The notes: generated from the letters alone by a model not told the origin. DNA of 64,000 nucleotides from Conchocele bisecta (GCA_029237695.1 CM055277.1:39776242-39840241), one strand, 5' to 3'. Numbered from the stretch's first letter, positions 44,128 through 55,625 are shown. Numbers and translations: made by a program.

Positions 44128-46245
44128 TAGCCAGGTTTTTTGAAAAAAAATCCAGGCTATTGGATTGGCGAAAGCCGGGCGGGCGGCGGGCGGCGGGCGG
44201 CGGGCGGGCGGGCGGGGCGGCGGCGGCGGCGGCGGCGGCGTCCACAATCAATGTTAAGTTTTCGTGTTTGAGTCCATTTCTTTGTTACTGTACCACCTAG
44301 CCACCAAACTTTTCACACTTCATATCAAGGGTACCCACCACATATCACTATCCAACATGTTACTTTTTTTTTAACTTCACCCAATTTTTTTTCCGCGTAG
44401 TCGACTTAGCCATTTTCAATGTTAAGTTTTCCGCGTTTACAATGTTAAGTTTTCGTGTTTAAGTCCATTTCTTTCGTCTGTACCACCTAGGACCACCAAA
44501 TTTTCACAGCTTCATAATCAAGGGTACCCACCACATATCACTATCCAACATGTTACTTTTTTTTTTAACTTCACCCATTTTTTCCGCGCAGTCGACTTAG
44601 CCATTTTCAATGTTAAGTTTTCGCGTTTACAATGTTAAGTTTTCGTGTTTAAGTCCATTTCTTTGGTACTGTACCACCTAGGACCACCAAACTTTCACAG
44701 CTTCATAACCAAGGGGTGCCTACCACATACAACTATCCAACATGTGACCATTTTTTTACCTTCACCTATTATTTCTACGTAATTGACTTAGCCATTTTCA
44801 ACGTTAACTTTTTAACGTACGTCTGGTTAGAGTTTTTTGGTTAAACATTTTTCGTTATACTATATCTCTGCAACTGCTTCGCCCATTACCTTGAAACTTC
44901 ACATGGGTGATTATCATCATCCATATTTTCATTCTAACCCCCAACCGTGCGGCCCCTGTGCCCAATGTCAAGGTCAAATTACTTTGAATTTTTTTGTTAA
45001 AGTGTTTTCGTGTACTATATCTCTGCAACTGCTTCACCCAATACCTTGATACTTCACATGGGTGTTTATCATCATTGTCGCACCTGCTTGCGGAAAGCGC
45101 GATCCTGTGCCCAATGTCAAGGTCAAATTACTTTGAATTGTTTTGTTAAAGTTTTTTCGTGTACTATATCTCTGCAACTGCTTCACCCAATACCTTGATA
45201 CTTCACATGGGTGTTTATCATCATTGTCGCACCTGCTTGCGGAAAGCGCGATCCTGTGCCCAATGTCAAGGTCAAATTACTTTGAATTTTTTTGTTAAAG
45301 TTTTTTTGTGTACTATATCTCTGCAACTGCTTCATCACCCAATACCTTGATACTTCACATGTGTGTTTATCATCATTGTCGCACCTGCTTGCGGAAAGCG
45401 CGATCCTGTGCCCAATGTCAAGGTCAAATTACTTTGAATTTTTTTGTTAAAGTTTCTTCGTGTACTATATCTCTGCAACTGCTTCACCCAATACCTTGAT
45501 ACTTCACTAGGGTGCTTATCATCATTGTCGCACCTGCTTGCGGAAAGCGCGATCCTGTGCCCAATGTCAAGGTCAAATTACTTTGAATTTTTTTGTTAAA
45601 GTTTTTTCGTGTACTATATCTCTGCAACTGCTTCACCCAATACCTTGATACTTCACATGGGTGTTTATCATCATTGTTGCACCTGCTTGCGGAAAGCGCG
45701 ATCCCGTGCCCAATGTCAAGGTCAAATTACTTTGAATTTTTTTGTTAAAGTTTTTTCGCGTACTATATCTCTGCAACTGCTTCACCCAATACCTTGATAC
45801 TTCACATGGGTGTTTATCATCATTGTCGCACCTGCTTGCGGAAAGCACGATCCTGTGCCCTATGTCAAGTTCAAATTACTTTGAATTTTTTTGTTAAAGT
45901 TTTTTTGTGTACTATATCTCTGCAACTGCTTCACCCAATACCTTGATACTTCACATGGGTGTTTATCATCATTGTCACACCTGCTTGCGGAAAGCGCGAT
46001 GTCGTCAGCATTTTGGCATACGTCCGTCCGTTCGTCCGTGTGTCCGTGTTTCCGGTTAAAGTTTTTTGGTTAAAGTTTTTCCATCTACTATATCTATTTT
46101 TTTAGTGTCCATGCCTCGCCCCAAGGCGCGACATGCAGGCCACGGCCATCTAGTCTACAAAAAGTGGGTATAATTATGTTATCCAAGTGTCTATGCTTGG
46201 AAAAAACCTGGCCTTCGTGGCTTTGCCTCGTTTCTTGTTATTAAC
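44128..46245. repeat. Tandem-core element with 149-bp units, clean copy
   Basis: The 5' end TTTTTAGCCAGG...CCAGGCTATTGG is followed by a (GGC)n/GGGC tract at 44176-44240 and three roughly 190-bp blocks with ACCACCTAGGACCACCAAA. About eight 149-base units follow (TACTATATCTCTGCAACTGC at 44858, 45013, 45162, 45311, then regularly). CGTCCGTCCGTTCGTCCGTG and AAAAAACCTGGCCTTCGTGG then TTTCTTGTTATTA close it. Units are near identical, so amplification is recent. Confidence 0.92.
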
Positions 46246-46938
46246 AAAATTCATGAATATCTGAGAAAACAAAACTTGTTTTTTGTCATTTTCTTTTATT
46301 AAAATCAACAATATAATGCTGGTGTATGTTTGTAAATGTAAACTAGGTTTCAATCCCAGCATTTATATGGTTAGATGCTGTTATTGTTAAGTTTTAATGG
46401 AAAATATAAAATGCCAATAAACAAATAGCAACTGTCACGACCCAACTTGTTCTCGACTACATTTGCATTAGATTTTACATCTGCCTACTTTGTGGAATGA
46501 ACGATAAGTAACCTCTTCTTTTTTTTAAGTCATAACTTATTTTACTCTGATAGTAAATATCTACAAGGTAGAACAATCGCCATCTTTTCAAGCAATGGAA
46601 GTGGTACTAGTGTACCGTTTCTCGGCTCGCTAATTCATTAATTGTAACGCTGCTGGTCCCCAAAATGTGGATGATATTCAATAAATTAACTTTATATGGC
46701 CTCACAAAACCTGTACAATGTATTTCAAATTACGTCCACCCGAGCGTAAACCGTTAGTCATATGCTGACAACAATGCGATATTTGGATATATGGAGAAGA
46801 ATAAATAGTGTATGCAAAATTTGAAATATACTACCCTGATATTAGGAAAAATATAGCCTATTTATTTTGTTGCGTTTCTTTATGGTGCCAGTATATGCTG
46901 TGAATAGTCCAGCGATGCTAATGAATGAAAATTAGGAG
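46246..46938. other. No gene recognised
   Basis: About 690 AT-rich, repeat-poor bases. Confidence 0.5.
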
Positions 46939-47530
46939 TGAGCTGTTTCGCTATTGTTTGTAGTATGTGTGATTTGCCATAAATAAATATCAAGGAATGT
47001 GGTTATGCCACCGCAACGATAGTCTCCAGTGGAGATGATTCTCATTTGCTGTCAAAACATATTTTCATTTTCATTGAGAAAAATAAACAGTATAGGAAAA
47101 AACAAACTTAAAAATAAACAGTAGACAAGAATCCATTCGTTTCAGTATATGAAATTTATTAAATATTTTATTTTTGGTGTTTCTCAATGAAAGCGTATGT
47201 TGTGACCACTCATTCAAATGGTGGTCACGACATATACATGTAGCGCATAGAAGGAAAATATTTAGGATTTTCTGCAAACATAATTGTGTTAAAGTATGTG
47301 TTAAAGGCAGAAAAATAATGTTAGTGTCTGATTTATTGCTGCATGGGCCCATAGACATGATAGAGAGTAAGACAGTCATCACAATAGTGATACAGGACTT
47401 GAGAAATCCCTTGCCCACTGCAGCTCACCGTGGCGGTGGTGTTTCGCTATTGTTTGCAGTATGTGTGATAGATGTGCCATAGATAAATATCAAGGAATGT
47501 TGGTATGCCACCGCAACGATAGTCTTTGTC
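46939..47530. mobile_element. Composite hairpin element between 90-bp direct repeats
   Basis: TTTCGCTATTGTTTGTAGTA, ATATCAAGGAATGTGGTTAT and GCCACCGCAACGATAGTCT occur at 46945-47030. They recur with few changes at 47441-47525. Between them is a roughly 410-bp block (GTCTCCAGTGGAGATGATTC, TTGTGACCACTC, GTTAGTGTCTGATTTATTGC) that recurs at 61505-61936. Confidence 0.85.
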
Positions 47531-47818
47531 CGTCCGTCCGCACTCACAAGAGGGTATATGTTGGGTACAAAAGTACCCAACAAATGCTCTTCTGTGTGTT
47601 GGGCAAGCTTTTTAGGGATCTTCTTGGGTAGGGTTAGGGTTGTGTTGGGTACTTTTTGGGTAGTGTTGGGTCTGTCTGAGCAACCAAGGGTGTAGATGGG
47701 GCCATGGGGCGGAGCCTAACACAAAATAATCCTTTGATTTATTCCATGTGGCCCCTTATTCTATTCATTACAAGGGGCCATCTCTTTGATCTAGAACAAT
47801 GGAAATGGCCCCTTCTTC
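47531..47818. other. GGGTTGTGTTGGGTA-rich stretch
   Basis: Palindrome TGTTGGGTACAAAAGTACCC then AACA at 47560-47583, then several TTGGGTA/GGGTTAGGG words. No gene. The telomere-like word is too short to be a telomere repeat. Confidence 0.55.
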
Positions 47819-48470
47819 ACTATTGGTGGGCCATACGTCCGTCCGTCCGTCCGTCCGTCCGTCAGTAGATAATTTTCCTTGTCCGGCAAACTACTTCTAC
47901 AGTTTTTGGCCGATTCTCTTCATATTTGGTATACAGCCCTACCATCAAATGCAGGAGTGCGTAGCATAAATTTTTCACTGTCCCACTTATCCATCTGCAG
48001 TTATGCCCCTTTTTCGACTCTGAAAATATGATTTTTTTCCTTGTCCGACGAACTACTTCTATAGTTTTTGGCTGATTTTCTTCATATTCGAACAACCCTA
48101 CCATCAAGTGCAGGAGTGCGTAACGTAAACATTTTCACAGTCCCACTGATACATCCAGAGTTATGCTCCTTTTTTGACATTGAAAATATTTTTTTCCTTG
48201 TCCGGCAAAGTACTTCTACAGTTTTCGGCCGATTCTCTTCATATTCAGTATACAGCACTACCATCAAGTACAGGAGTGTGTAACATACATTTTTTGCTCG
48301 CCCACCATCCGCATTTATAAATAATGTTTTCCTTGTCCAGCAAACTACTTCTACAGTTTTTGGCCGATTCTGTTCATACTCGGTATACATCCCAACCAAC
48401 TAGTGCAGGAGTGCGTGACGTAAAAGTTTTCGCTGTCCCACCGATCCATCCGCAGTTGTGCATTACTGAT
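47819..48470. repeat. Tandem core, about 160-bp unit, 4 copies
   Basis: Starts with (GTCC)n at 47838-47862. Units carry CTTGTCCGGCAAACTACTTC, GGCCGATTCTCTTCATA and GCAGGAGTGCGTA. Apparent 70-105 codon frames are translations of the repeat. Confidence 0.9.
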
Positions 48471-49013
48471 TTTTACTGAATTCACAATATCTCTTTAACC
48501 CCTTGCCAGACTTTGATAATATTTCACATCAATGTTTGTCTAGGGATGATGCTTCATTACGCACACCCCCACATCCAAATTCTCAAGGTCAAGGTCATTT
48601 ATTTACTTGTAATGTTCACCGGTTTTGTAACAGAAATGCGTTAAAGTTATTGTTTTTTCACAATATCTCTTTAACCCCTTGCCACACTTTGATAATATTT
48701 CACATCAATGTTTGTCTAGGGATGATGCTTCATTACGCACACACATCCAAATTCTCAAGGTCAAGGTCATTTATTTACTTGTAATGTTCACCGGTTTTGT
48801 AACAGAAATGCGTTAAAGTTATTGTTTTTTCACAATATCTCTTCAACCCCTTGCCAGACTTTGATAATATTTCACATCAATGTTTGTCTAGGGATAATGC
48901 TTCATTGCACACCCATCCAAATTCTCAAGGTCAAGGTCATTTATTTACTTGTAATGTTCACGGTCAAATGCCTCGGCAGGCGCGACACCGCTTCCGTGGT
49001 GGAATTCTTGTTG
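48471..49013. repeat. Tandem core, about 174-bp unit, 3 copies, with 3' end
   Basis: Units carry CCCCTTGCCAGACTTTGATA, TCAATGTTTGTCTAGGGATG and TTCTCAAGGTCAAGGTCATT. The end is CGGTCAAATGCCTCGGCAGG then CCGCTTCCGTGGTGGAATTC then TTGTTG. Same core and end as 35990-36160. Confidence 0.9.
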
Positions 49014-49212
49014 TTAGTGTCCACATTTAGCCATAGGTAAAGCCATATCTACTTACATAGTAGGTAAGTAAGACACCAGTGACAATACACTTAGATAACT
49101 GCTTACAATTTGAGACAACTATTCAACCTGAACATATAATAGAACAGTCCAAAATATTTATACAAATTTAATTAATGGTGAAACAGACGGTTGACTTCAA
49201 AGGCAAACTATT
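49014..49212. other. No feature recognised
   Basis: AT-rich, unique-looking. Confidence 0.5.
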
Positions 49213-49561
49213 AGTTTTTGTCTAGCCCGCGAAAGTGGAAAGCGAGACATAGGTTTGGCTTTTCCGGAGTCGTCGGCGGCGTCGTCGTCGTCGGCGGCGG
49301 CGGCATGGGCGGCGGCGGCGGGGGCACGGGCGGCGGCGGGGGCACGGGCGGCGGCGGCGGCCGCATTCAATGTTAAGTTTTCGTGTTATGGTCATTACTT
49401 CAACACCTTATCAGCTACAGTCATCAAACTTTATACATACCTTTACTATGATATGTAGATGAATATAGGACTATTCTCGGGGCCCCAGGGTCGAGGTCAA
49501 GGCCCCAGGGTCAAGGTCAAGGCGGAACAAGGCGAGACATTTTATTGCGCGGAATTCTTGT
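49213..49561. repeat. Short element with (GGC)n tract and full ends
   Basis: The 5' end TTTTTGTCTAGCCCGCGAAA then GTGGAAAGCGAGACATAG is followed by a GTC/GGC/GGGC tract at 49268-49362. Then come two GGGTCAAGGTCAAGGC-type repeats and the end GCGCGGAATTCTTGTTA. It has the end architecture of the tandem elements but almost no tandem core. Confidence 0.85.
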
Positions 49562-49602
49562 TATATTGATTGATATTGACGAATGTATGACTTGCATGCA
49601 GT

Positions 49603-50902
49603 TTAAAGGTACATGCCCACTCAGTAGTCACAAACTGTTCTTTATATCAGAGACATGATATCTGAGACATTTTCTGGCAATATAAACATTCATTCAACAT
49701 TACCCCACGTATTGATTGGCATTATTATACATTTTATATCAGACTTAAATTTACAAACTGATATCAGGGGCTGATAACCGTATTTCCTTAAAATGTTAAC
49801 GGACATTACTATTTATACACTGTATTTATTTTTTGATTTGCAATTATCATGCTTTATAATCTGTCGACAATATTATTTTTTTCAGGTGACGCGTTTAATT
49901 AGTATAAATAATTAAAAAAATACCCTGCCTCATTTGCATATGAAAATAGCCTGATACCAACGCGCGTTACTATCAGTAAAATAAATATTAATAAATGATT
50001 ATACCTGTATAGCGGCCACTCGTAATCATTAGAACTGGTGGAATAGTGACACAATTATACACTTATTTAGAGGTACATGCCCACGCAGCAGGTTACACTG
50101 TACTACTACTTTTCATTTTCTGTCCAGCCTTATATGAGCCATTTGTCTACCCACTAACGAGTTATTTTTAATTACGGCGCATGTTATTTGGTGTTAAATC
50201 GCATTTTATATGCCTCAACCAGAAAGGGTATTTTCCGACCTTGTGTTATTTTTACCAACACGCGTCACGTGACACGATCAATCATATCACATATTTGACA
50301 TGCGCAGTGAAGTATCGGAAGTTGAGAAGAAAAATCTCTGTTCGAGTCCAAATATAAATCTCCGCGTAACTTTCCATTTGGTGATCTGGTCGCCAATATT
50401 AACCACTTTCTCTCTCTCTCTGTACTGCCTGTCCCTCAGACATTTTGCCATTTTTTTGGCCGACGCCGTTTCATACAACTTCCGTCCTGGACGTTTCGAC
50501 TTGTTTACATATTGGGATGCCTACTGGCGCGCGTAGTACATACTGCGCATGCGCACCGCAAGCCGTGATGTGAAAGTCGTCGTCCCCGCACATTATCAAA
50601 ATAGACTGTTACCGCCGCGCGTCGCTAACAGTAAATTGATAATTAATAAATGATTATATTTGTATAGCGGGCACTCGTAATTTTTAGAACTGGTGGAATA
50701 TTGACATAATTATACACTTATTTAATTCCTATAAAGAACATTTTGTGCCTTCTGCGTGGGCTTGTACCTTTAATTCCAAGAAAGAACATTTTGTGCCTAC
50801 TTTTTTTTTCTTTTTTTTTATCTTATATTTAAGGGTAGGAATTGGCTCGAGGACCTTCCAAAACCGGGATTTTGTGCCTACTGAGCAGGCATGTAACTTT
50901 AA
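49603..50902. mobile_element. TIR element, TTAAAGGTACATGCCCAC ends, internally duplicated
   Basis: Left end TTAAAGGTACATGCCCACTC at 49603. Inverted partners end at 50773 (CTTGTACCTTTAA) and at 50902 (CATGTAACTTTAA). A direct repeat of about 135 bp (AATAAATGATTATA, GTATAGCGG.CACTCGTAAT, TTAGAACTGGTGGAATA) lies at 49940-50073 and 50590-50727. The interior is CpG-richer, with no transposase. Confidence 0.65.
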
Positions 50903-51049
50903 TGGTTTTAAAATCAGATTTGCTTATACAATCATTATTCATAGACTATACATGCTAACCAGTCTCGCAATATATACAAGGGCCTGCATATAAACAATGA
51001 AACAGCTTTCGGAGGCTGTTGACTTATAAATGGGTCAATGTCTTAAGCA
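50903..51049. other. No feature recognised
   Basis: AT-rich spacer. Confidence 0.5.
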
Positions 51050-51190
51050 ATTTAAGACTTATTTTAATCCATTGGAAATGATTCTAAAGTGCTGCCAAAC
51101 CAAGTTTTTGATGAGAAAAATGGAAAAATAAAAAATATTCAGCAGACGACACAAATTAATTCAGCATTGTAAGGGCTAAAGGCACTGTGT
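51050..51190. mobile_element. Right half of a hairpin MITE
   Basis: ATTGGAAATGATTCTAAAGT, AACCAAGTTTTTGATGAGAA, TTCAGCAGACGACA and CAGCATTGTAAGGGCTAAA. The left half is lost. Confidence 0.7.
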
Positions 51191-51194
51191 TTAA

Positions 51195-51420
51195 CCCTGT
51201 ACATGGTGAAGATATACATGTACCAATTTTCTAATGGAAACATACAAATATTTATCTTCTCCATAAAAGTATGTGTTGTTACCACCATTTGAACCGTCTG
51301 TTTGAGACGGTACAAATGAGTGGTCACAACATATATACCATCGAGTAGACATGAGAAAAATAGCAGAACAAATATTTAGAATTCTTTTTAACCTTATAAG
51401 AATATTCTGTGTGTAATGAG
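51195..51420. mobile_element. TTAA MITE of the GGTCACAACATATA hairpin family
   Basis: TTAA at 51191-51194 and 51421-51424. Hairpin TTTGAACCGTCTGTTTGAGA then CGGTACAAA. Ends CCCTGTACATGGTGAAG and CTGTGTGTAATGAG. Confidence 0.8.
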
Positions 51421-51424
51421 TTAA

Positions 51425-51647
51425 CTCTTTGCATGCTGGGAAACTTGTGGGCTATAAATAGTTAAAAAAAATCTATCATATTGTCTTTTATTTCTCCTTG
51501 TATATCATTAATATGTCTTGGAATTTCATTAGAATTGAGTCCTGAGGACTCAATTCTAATGAAATTCCAAGACATATTTACAGAGAGAAATAAAAAATAT
51601 ACTCCTGATTTGTTTGGCAGATATTTTCACCGCTAGCATGCAAAGAG
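51425..51647. mobile_element. TTAA MITE, CTCTTTGCATGCT family, + orientation
   Basis: Shares the TTAA at 51421-51424 with the previous element and 51648-51651 with the next. Hairpin GAATTGAGTCCTGAGGACTC then AATTC. Confidence 0.9.
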
Positions 51648-51651
51648 TTAA

Positions 51652-51900
51652 CTCTTTGCATGCTAGCGGCGAAAATATCCGCCAAACGAATTAGGAGTAC
51701 ATTGTATATGTTTTATTTCTCTCTGTAAATATGTCTTGAAATTTCATTAGAATTGTGTCCTCCGGACACAATTCTAATGAAATTCCAAAACATATTCATG
51801 ACATTTATAAGGAGAAAGAAAAGAAAATAGAATGAATTGTCATCTGCTATTTTTTAACTATTTAGTATTTATAGCCCACAATTTCCCAGCATGCAAAGAG
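51652..51900. mobile_element. TTAA MITE, CTCTTTGCATGCT family, opposite orientation
   Basis: Begins CTCTTTGCATGCTAGCGGCG and ends TTTCCCAGCATGCAAAGAG, with TTAA at 51901-51904. Hairpin GAATTGTGTCCTCCGGACAC then AATTC. It is the mirror of 51425-51647. Confidence 0.9.
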
Positions 51901-51939
51901 TTAAGATGATGTCCTTTGTTAACATCATCGATGATGTCT

Positions 51940-52250
51940 CAGATGGTTTTTGTCTCACCCACGCTAGTGGGAAGTGAGACATAGTGATCACAATGTGTCA
52001 TCGTAGGCGTACTAGTCTTCGTAGGTGTCAATAATTTTGGACGTACGTCAAAATGTAGCTCACCTCCTGATATATTGGTTGGATCTTTGCCAAACTTCAT
52101 CAACAGCTTTCTCACATTGGTGAGCTTTAAGTTCGTTGGTGAGACACTCACCAGTGATCATCTTGTTATGTTGGTGAGCTTTACTCTCAACAGTGACAAT
52201 CGTTTCTACTGTCTGTTCCATGTTTTGCTGCCGACAAACTTTTGGCCATT
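51940..52250. repeat. 5' end of a tandem-type element plus GGTGAG repeats
   Basis: TTTTTGTCTCACCCACGCTA then GTGGGAAGTGAGACATAGTG is a 5' hairpin of the tandem-element type. GTTGGTGAGACACTCACC and TTGGTGAGCTTT words follow. It runs into the outer flank of the GTCACCCTC element. Confidence 0.6.
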
Positions 52251-52670
52251 AAAGACATTAAATCCCAAAAATATTTAAATGTAAGTTCTTTTTCATCAAT
52301 AATAAAACAAGTCACCCTCGCCAAAATGTTTGATTTGATGAAATTCCATCAAATATTGATTCTATTGCGTTAAAAAAAATTTTCCTATGGTAATTTATCA
52401 TGAGGGCTAAAAATATATTTTTTGAAATTATTTTTCATTTGCGGACTGATTTTCAAAATCTAACGTTTGTTTTGTTAGTTACATCATTTCCAACCTATCT
52501 AGCCAGGTTTCGGAGTCAATTTCCAATTTGTTTTTGTTTTTTTATTCCTCCCCCACCGCTTTTTCCTCCATGTTAAATTTCCATAGGAAAATATGTTGTT
52601 TTTTTTTGCTATTAAATCAATATTTGATGGAATTTCATCAAACAACATTTTTTGGGGAGGGTGACTTTTT
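52251..52670. mobile_element. TIR element, GTCACCCTC family
   Basis: GTCACCCTCGCC at 52311 and GGGGAGGGTGAC near 52655-52666. The interior TTGATGAAATTCCATCAAAT, AACGTTTGTTTTGTTAGTTA and CAATATTTGATGGAATTTCA matches 3500-3806 throughout. Confidence 0.82.
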
Positions 52671-52674
52671 GTTA

Positions 52675-53835
52675 TTGTGGGGGGGTATTCTGGAGTCAGG
52701 TTGTCCGTCCGTGCGTCCGTCCGTGCATCCGTAAACTTAACATTAGAGAAATATTGTTATAACTTCTATTTCTTTCATCTAAAATGCTTAATATTTCACA
52801 CATGCATTTCTGTAAGGCTCTACTACCATGCTGTGCCAAATCCACGACCGTCCAACCCCCGCTGATCCCAAGGTCAAGGTCAAATACTTAGTACAAAAAA
52901 CTTAACAATCAGAGAAATATTGTTATAAACTTCTATTTATTTCCTTCATCTAAAATGCTTAATATTTTTTTCAACACATGCAATTCCTGTAAGGCTCTAC
53001 TACCATGCTGTGCCAAATCCACACCAGTCCAACCCCCACTGATCCCATGGTCAAGGTCAAATACTTAGTCTCTTTACAAAACTTAACATCAGAGAAATAT
53101 TGTAATAACTTTCTATTTCCTTCATCTAAAATGCTTAATATTTTCACACATGGCATTCCTGTAAGGCTCTACTACCATGCTGTGCCAAATCCACGACCAT
53201 CCAACCCCCGCTGATCCCAAGGTCAAGGTCAAATACTTAGTACAAAACTTAACATCAGAGAAATATTGTTATAACTTCTATTTCCTTCATCTAAAATGCT
53301 TAATATTTCACACATGCATTCCTGTAAGGCTCTACTACCATGCTGTGCCAAATCCATGACCGTCCAACCCCCACTGATCCCATGGTCAAGGTCAAATACT
53401 TAGTCTCTTTACAAAACTTAACATCAGAGAAATATTGTTATAACTTCTATTCCACCTTCATCTAAAATGCTTAATATTTCACACATGCATTCCTGTAAGG
53501 CTCTACTACCATGCTGTGCCAAATCCACGACCGTCCAACCCCCGCTGATCCCAAGGTCAAGGTCAAATACATGATCTATTTACAAAACTTAACATCAGAG
53601 AAATATGTTATAACTTCATCTAAAATTCTTAATATTTCATGCATGCATTCCTCTAAGGCTCTACTATGATGCTGTGACATATCCACGCTGATCCCAAGGT
53701 CAAGATCACATACTTAGTCTCTTTACAAAACTTAACATCAGAGAAATCGGTTATAACTTCTATTTCCTTGCTCGGATCTGCTTCACATTCACGTTCGTAC
53801 TGTCCCCGCTAAGCCCAGAGTCAAGGTCACAAGCC
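52675..53835. repeat. Tandem-core element, about 166-bp unit, 7 copies
   Basis: GTCCGTCCGTGCGTCCGTCC opens it. Units start at AGAGAAATATTGTTATAACT (52746, 52911, 53092, 53258, 53427, 53598, 53741). They carry CAAGGTCAAGGTCAAATACT, and alternate units gain TCTCTTT. Later units are shorter and more diverged. Confidence 0.9.
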
Positions 53836-54241
53836 CACACACTTGGAAAATTTTACATATTTAGGGGTACAGTTGTTTCTGTCAAAATGTTCCGGGTTTA
53901 TACATGTACAAAGTGTTGTGCGTTGCGTATCCGTGGAGTTTCCGTTAGTTGCGTTTCAAACCGTGTGTCGTCTACGTGCAATACGTTTTCGGCCATGCGT
54001 TGCGTTTCCCCACTCTTGCGCATGCGCGAAAGTCGAACAAACCGTGTTCAACGCATTGAGTCTCAAAAGCGTGTAATCCGTGTACAACGGTTGTAAACGT
54101 ATACAACGGTTGTAAACGTATACAACGGTTGTAAACAACGCATTGAGTTTCAAAAGCGTGTAATCCGTGTACAACGGTTGTAAACGTATACAACGGTTGT
54201 AAACGTATACAACGCTAAGGTAAACCGTTTAAACGATTTAA
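53836..54241. repeat. CGTATACAACGGTTGTAAA minisatellite island
   Basis: Five or more copies of GTATACAACGGTTGTAAAC and two of GTGTAATCCGTGTACAACGG from 54068 to 54215. GCGTTTC/AACGC words extend to 53930. The element TACAACGGTTGTA is itself a palindrome. Confidence 0.85.
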
Positions 54242-55189
54242 CGCTTTCTTTGACGAACGGTTACACACTTCTACATGTACACAGCACCGTACAGATGAAA
54301 CCGTATTATATGTATAACACGTTTCCACGGGTTTTAACGCATTACACGTTTTGGTATGCCAACTGTGTATCGCGTAGAATGCGCATGCTCAGATCGTTCT
54401 TCGTATGTGTATATATACTTGTAGACTCACTGCAGGGCTTCTAAAATGTCCAGTTTTCCGGTTCTGGACCGATTTTTGAACTCAGACCGATTGCGATTTG
54501 AAAACTAGTCTTAAAAATCGGTCCGAGAAAAATTTCAGGTCGGCTGCTATTTCGCTACAAACCTTGTAAATTTACCGGTTTTGACCACCAAGTAATTTAT
54601 GACACATATCCGCGGGCCATATCCGTGTTAAACCAGTGTGCAGTTGGCTGTGTATTCAATTTCTCCAAATATCGATTAATCTTAACACACGCGTGGGACA
54701 GGTGTATAGCGGATTAGTGACTGAAATAGACTGGCTTCAGTGTAAAGATACGAGAGTTCCTAGACTCGCCATTTCTGATGATGTTAAAATAAAATAAAGA
54801 AACCACGCACTAGCTGTGTTTATCTGTGTTCGTAATATTTAACCCCAAGTAACTGACACGGACTATCGGCCCGGGCTATTCCATATTAAGTTAGGAACTG
54901 TTACATTACGCTGTATTAGGGGTCATTTTTGTGTATATAAAATGTACATAGGAATGCCGCAGATCCTGATGAGCCGGCTCACGTGATCTATAATTCGCAA
55001 ACATTTTGATAAACGACAAGGTACATCTGTCGTGTTAAAAGAGTGACTCATTAGGCATCAGGGATTAGGGATCAATTGAAGTGCTAAATCACACCGCCGA
55101 TGTACTTTGAACTCAATCTGAGGGTATGTATTCGCGATATTTTAAAAGGGACGAAACAAAGACGCCTCGAAGCTATCGGGGCCGAACAG
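54242..55189. other. No gene recognised between the two CGT arrays
   Basis: Continues with ACG/CGT-rich words to about 54440, then ordinary sequence. No recognised exon, although 54440-55190 is repeat-poor. Confidence 0.5.
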
Positions 55190-55625
55190 GTATTCGCTTT
55201 AAAACGTGTAACCGTTGTACACGTTTCAACGCTTTCATATAGCTACACGCTTCCAGGTAAAGCGTTGTACACGTTTCAACTCTTTCACCTCGCGACATAT
55301 GTATACGCCAAAGCGTGTTATACGCCTTGAAGCTAAACGTATTACACGCTGTAAAACTAAACGGTTTGACAATGTGTATTACACGTGTACGAACCGTATT
55401 ATACGTTTAAACAACGTATACAACGCTTTAAAACTAAACGGTTTGACAATGTGTATTACACGTGTACGAACTGTATTATACGTTTAAACAACGTATACAA
55501 CGCTTTTAAACTAAGCGGTATGACAATGTGTATTACACGTGTACGAACCGTATTATACGTTTAAACAACGTATACAACGCTACAGCAAACTGTTGCGTTC
55601 GCGTTGCGTTCGCGTTGAGTTTGCA
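55190..55625. repeat. 77-bp ACG/CGT-rich tandem array
   Basis: Three units start at GTGTATTACACGTGTACGAA at 55374, 55451 and 55528, exactly 77 bases apart. Each holds GTATTATACGTTTAAACAAC and GTATACAACGC. Shorter CACGTTTCAACGCTTTCA-type repeats lie at 55200-55370. Confidence 0.9.

Noticed and set aside
44034..44300. Ala/Gly-rich 88-codon frame and its minus-strand partner
   Set aside because: Produced by the GGC tract of the tandem-core element.
47627..47650. Telomere-like GGGTTAGGGTT
   Set aside because: Only about two units, within a varied GGGT-rich stretch.
48068..48399. Frames of 71-105 codons on both strands
   Set aside because: Repeat translation of the 160-bp tandem core.
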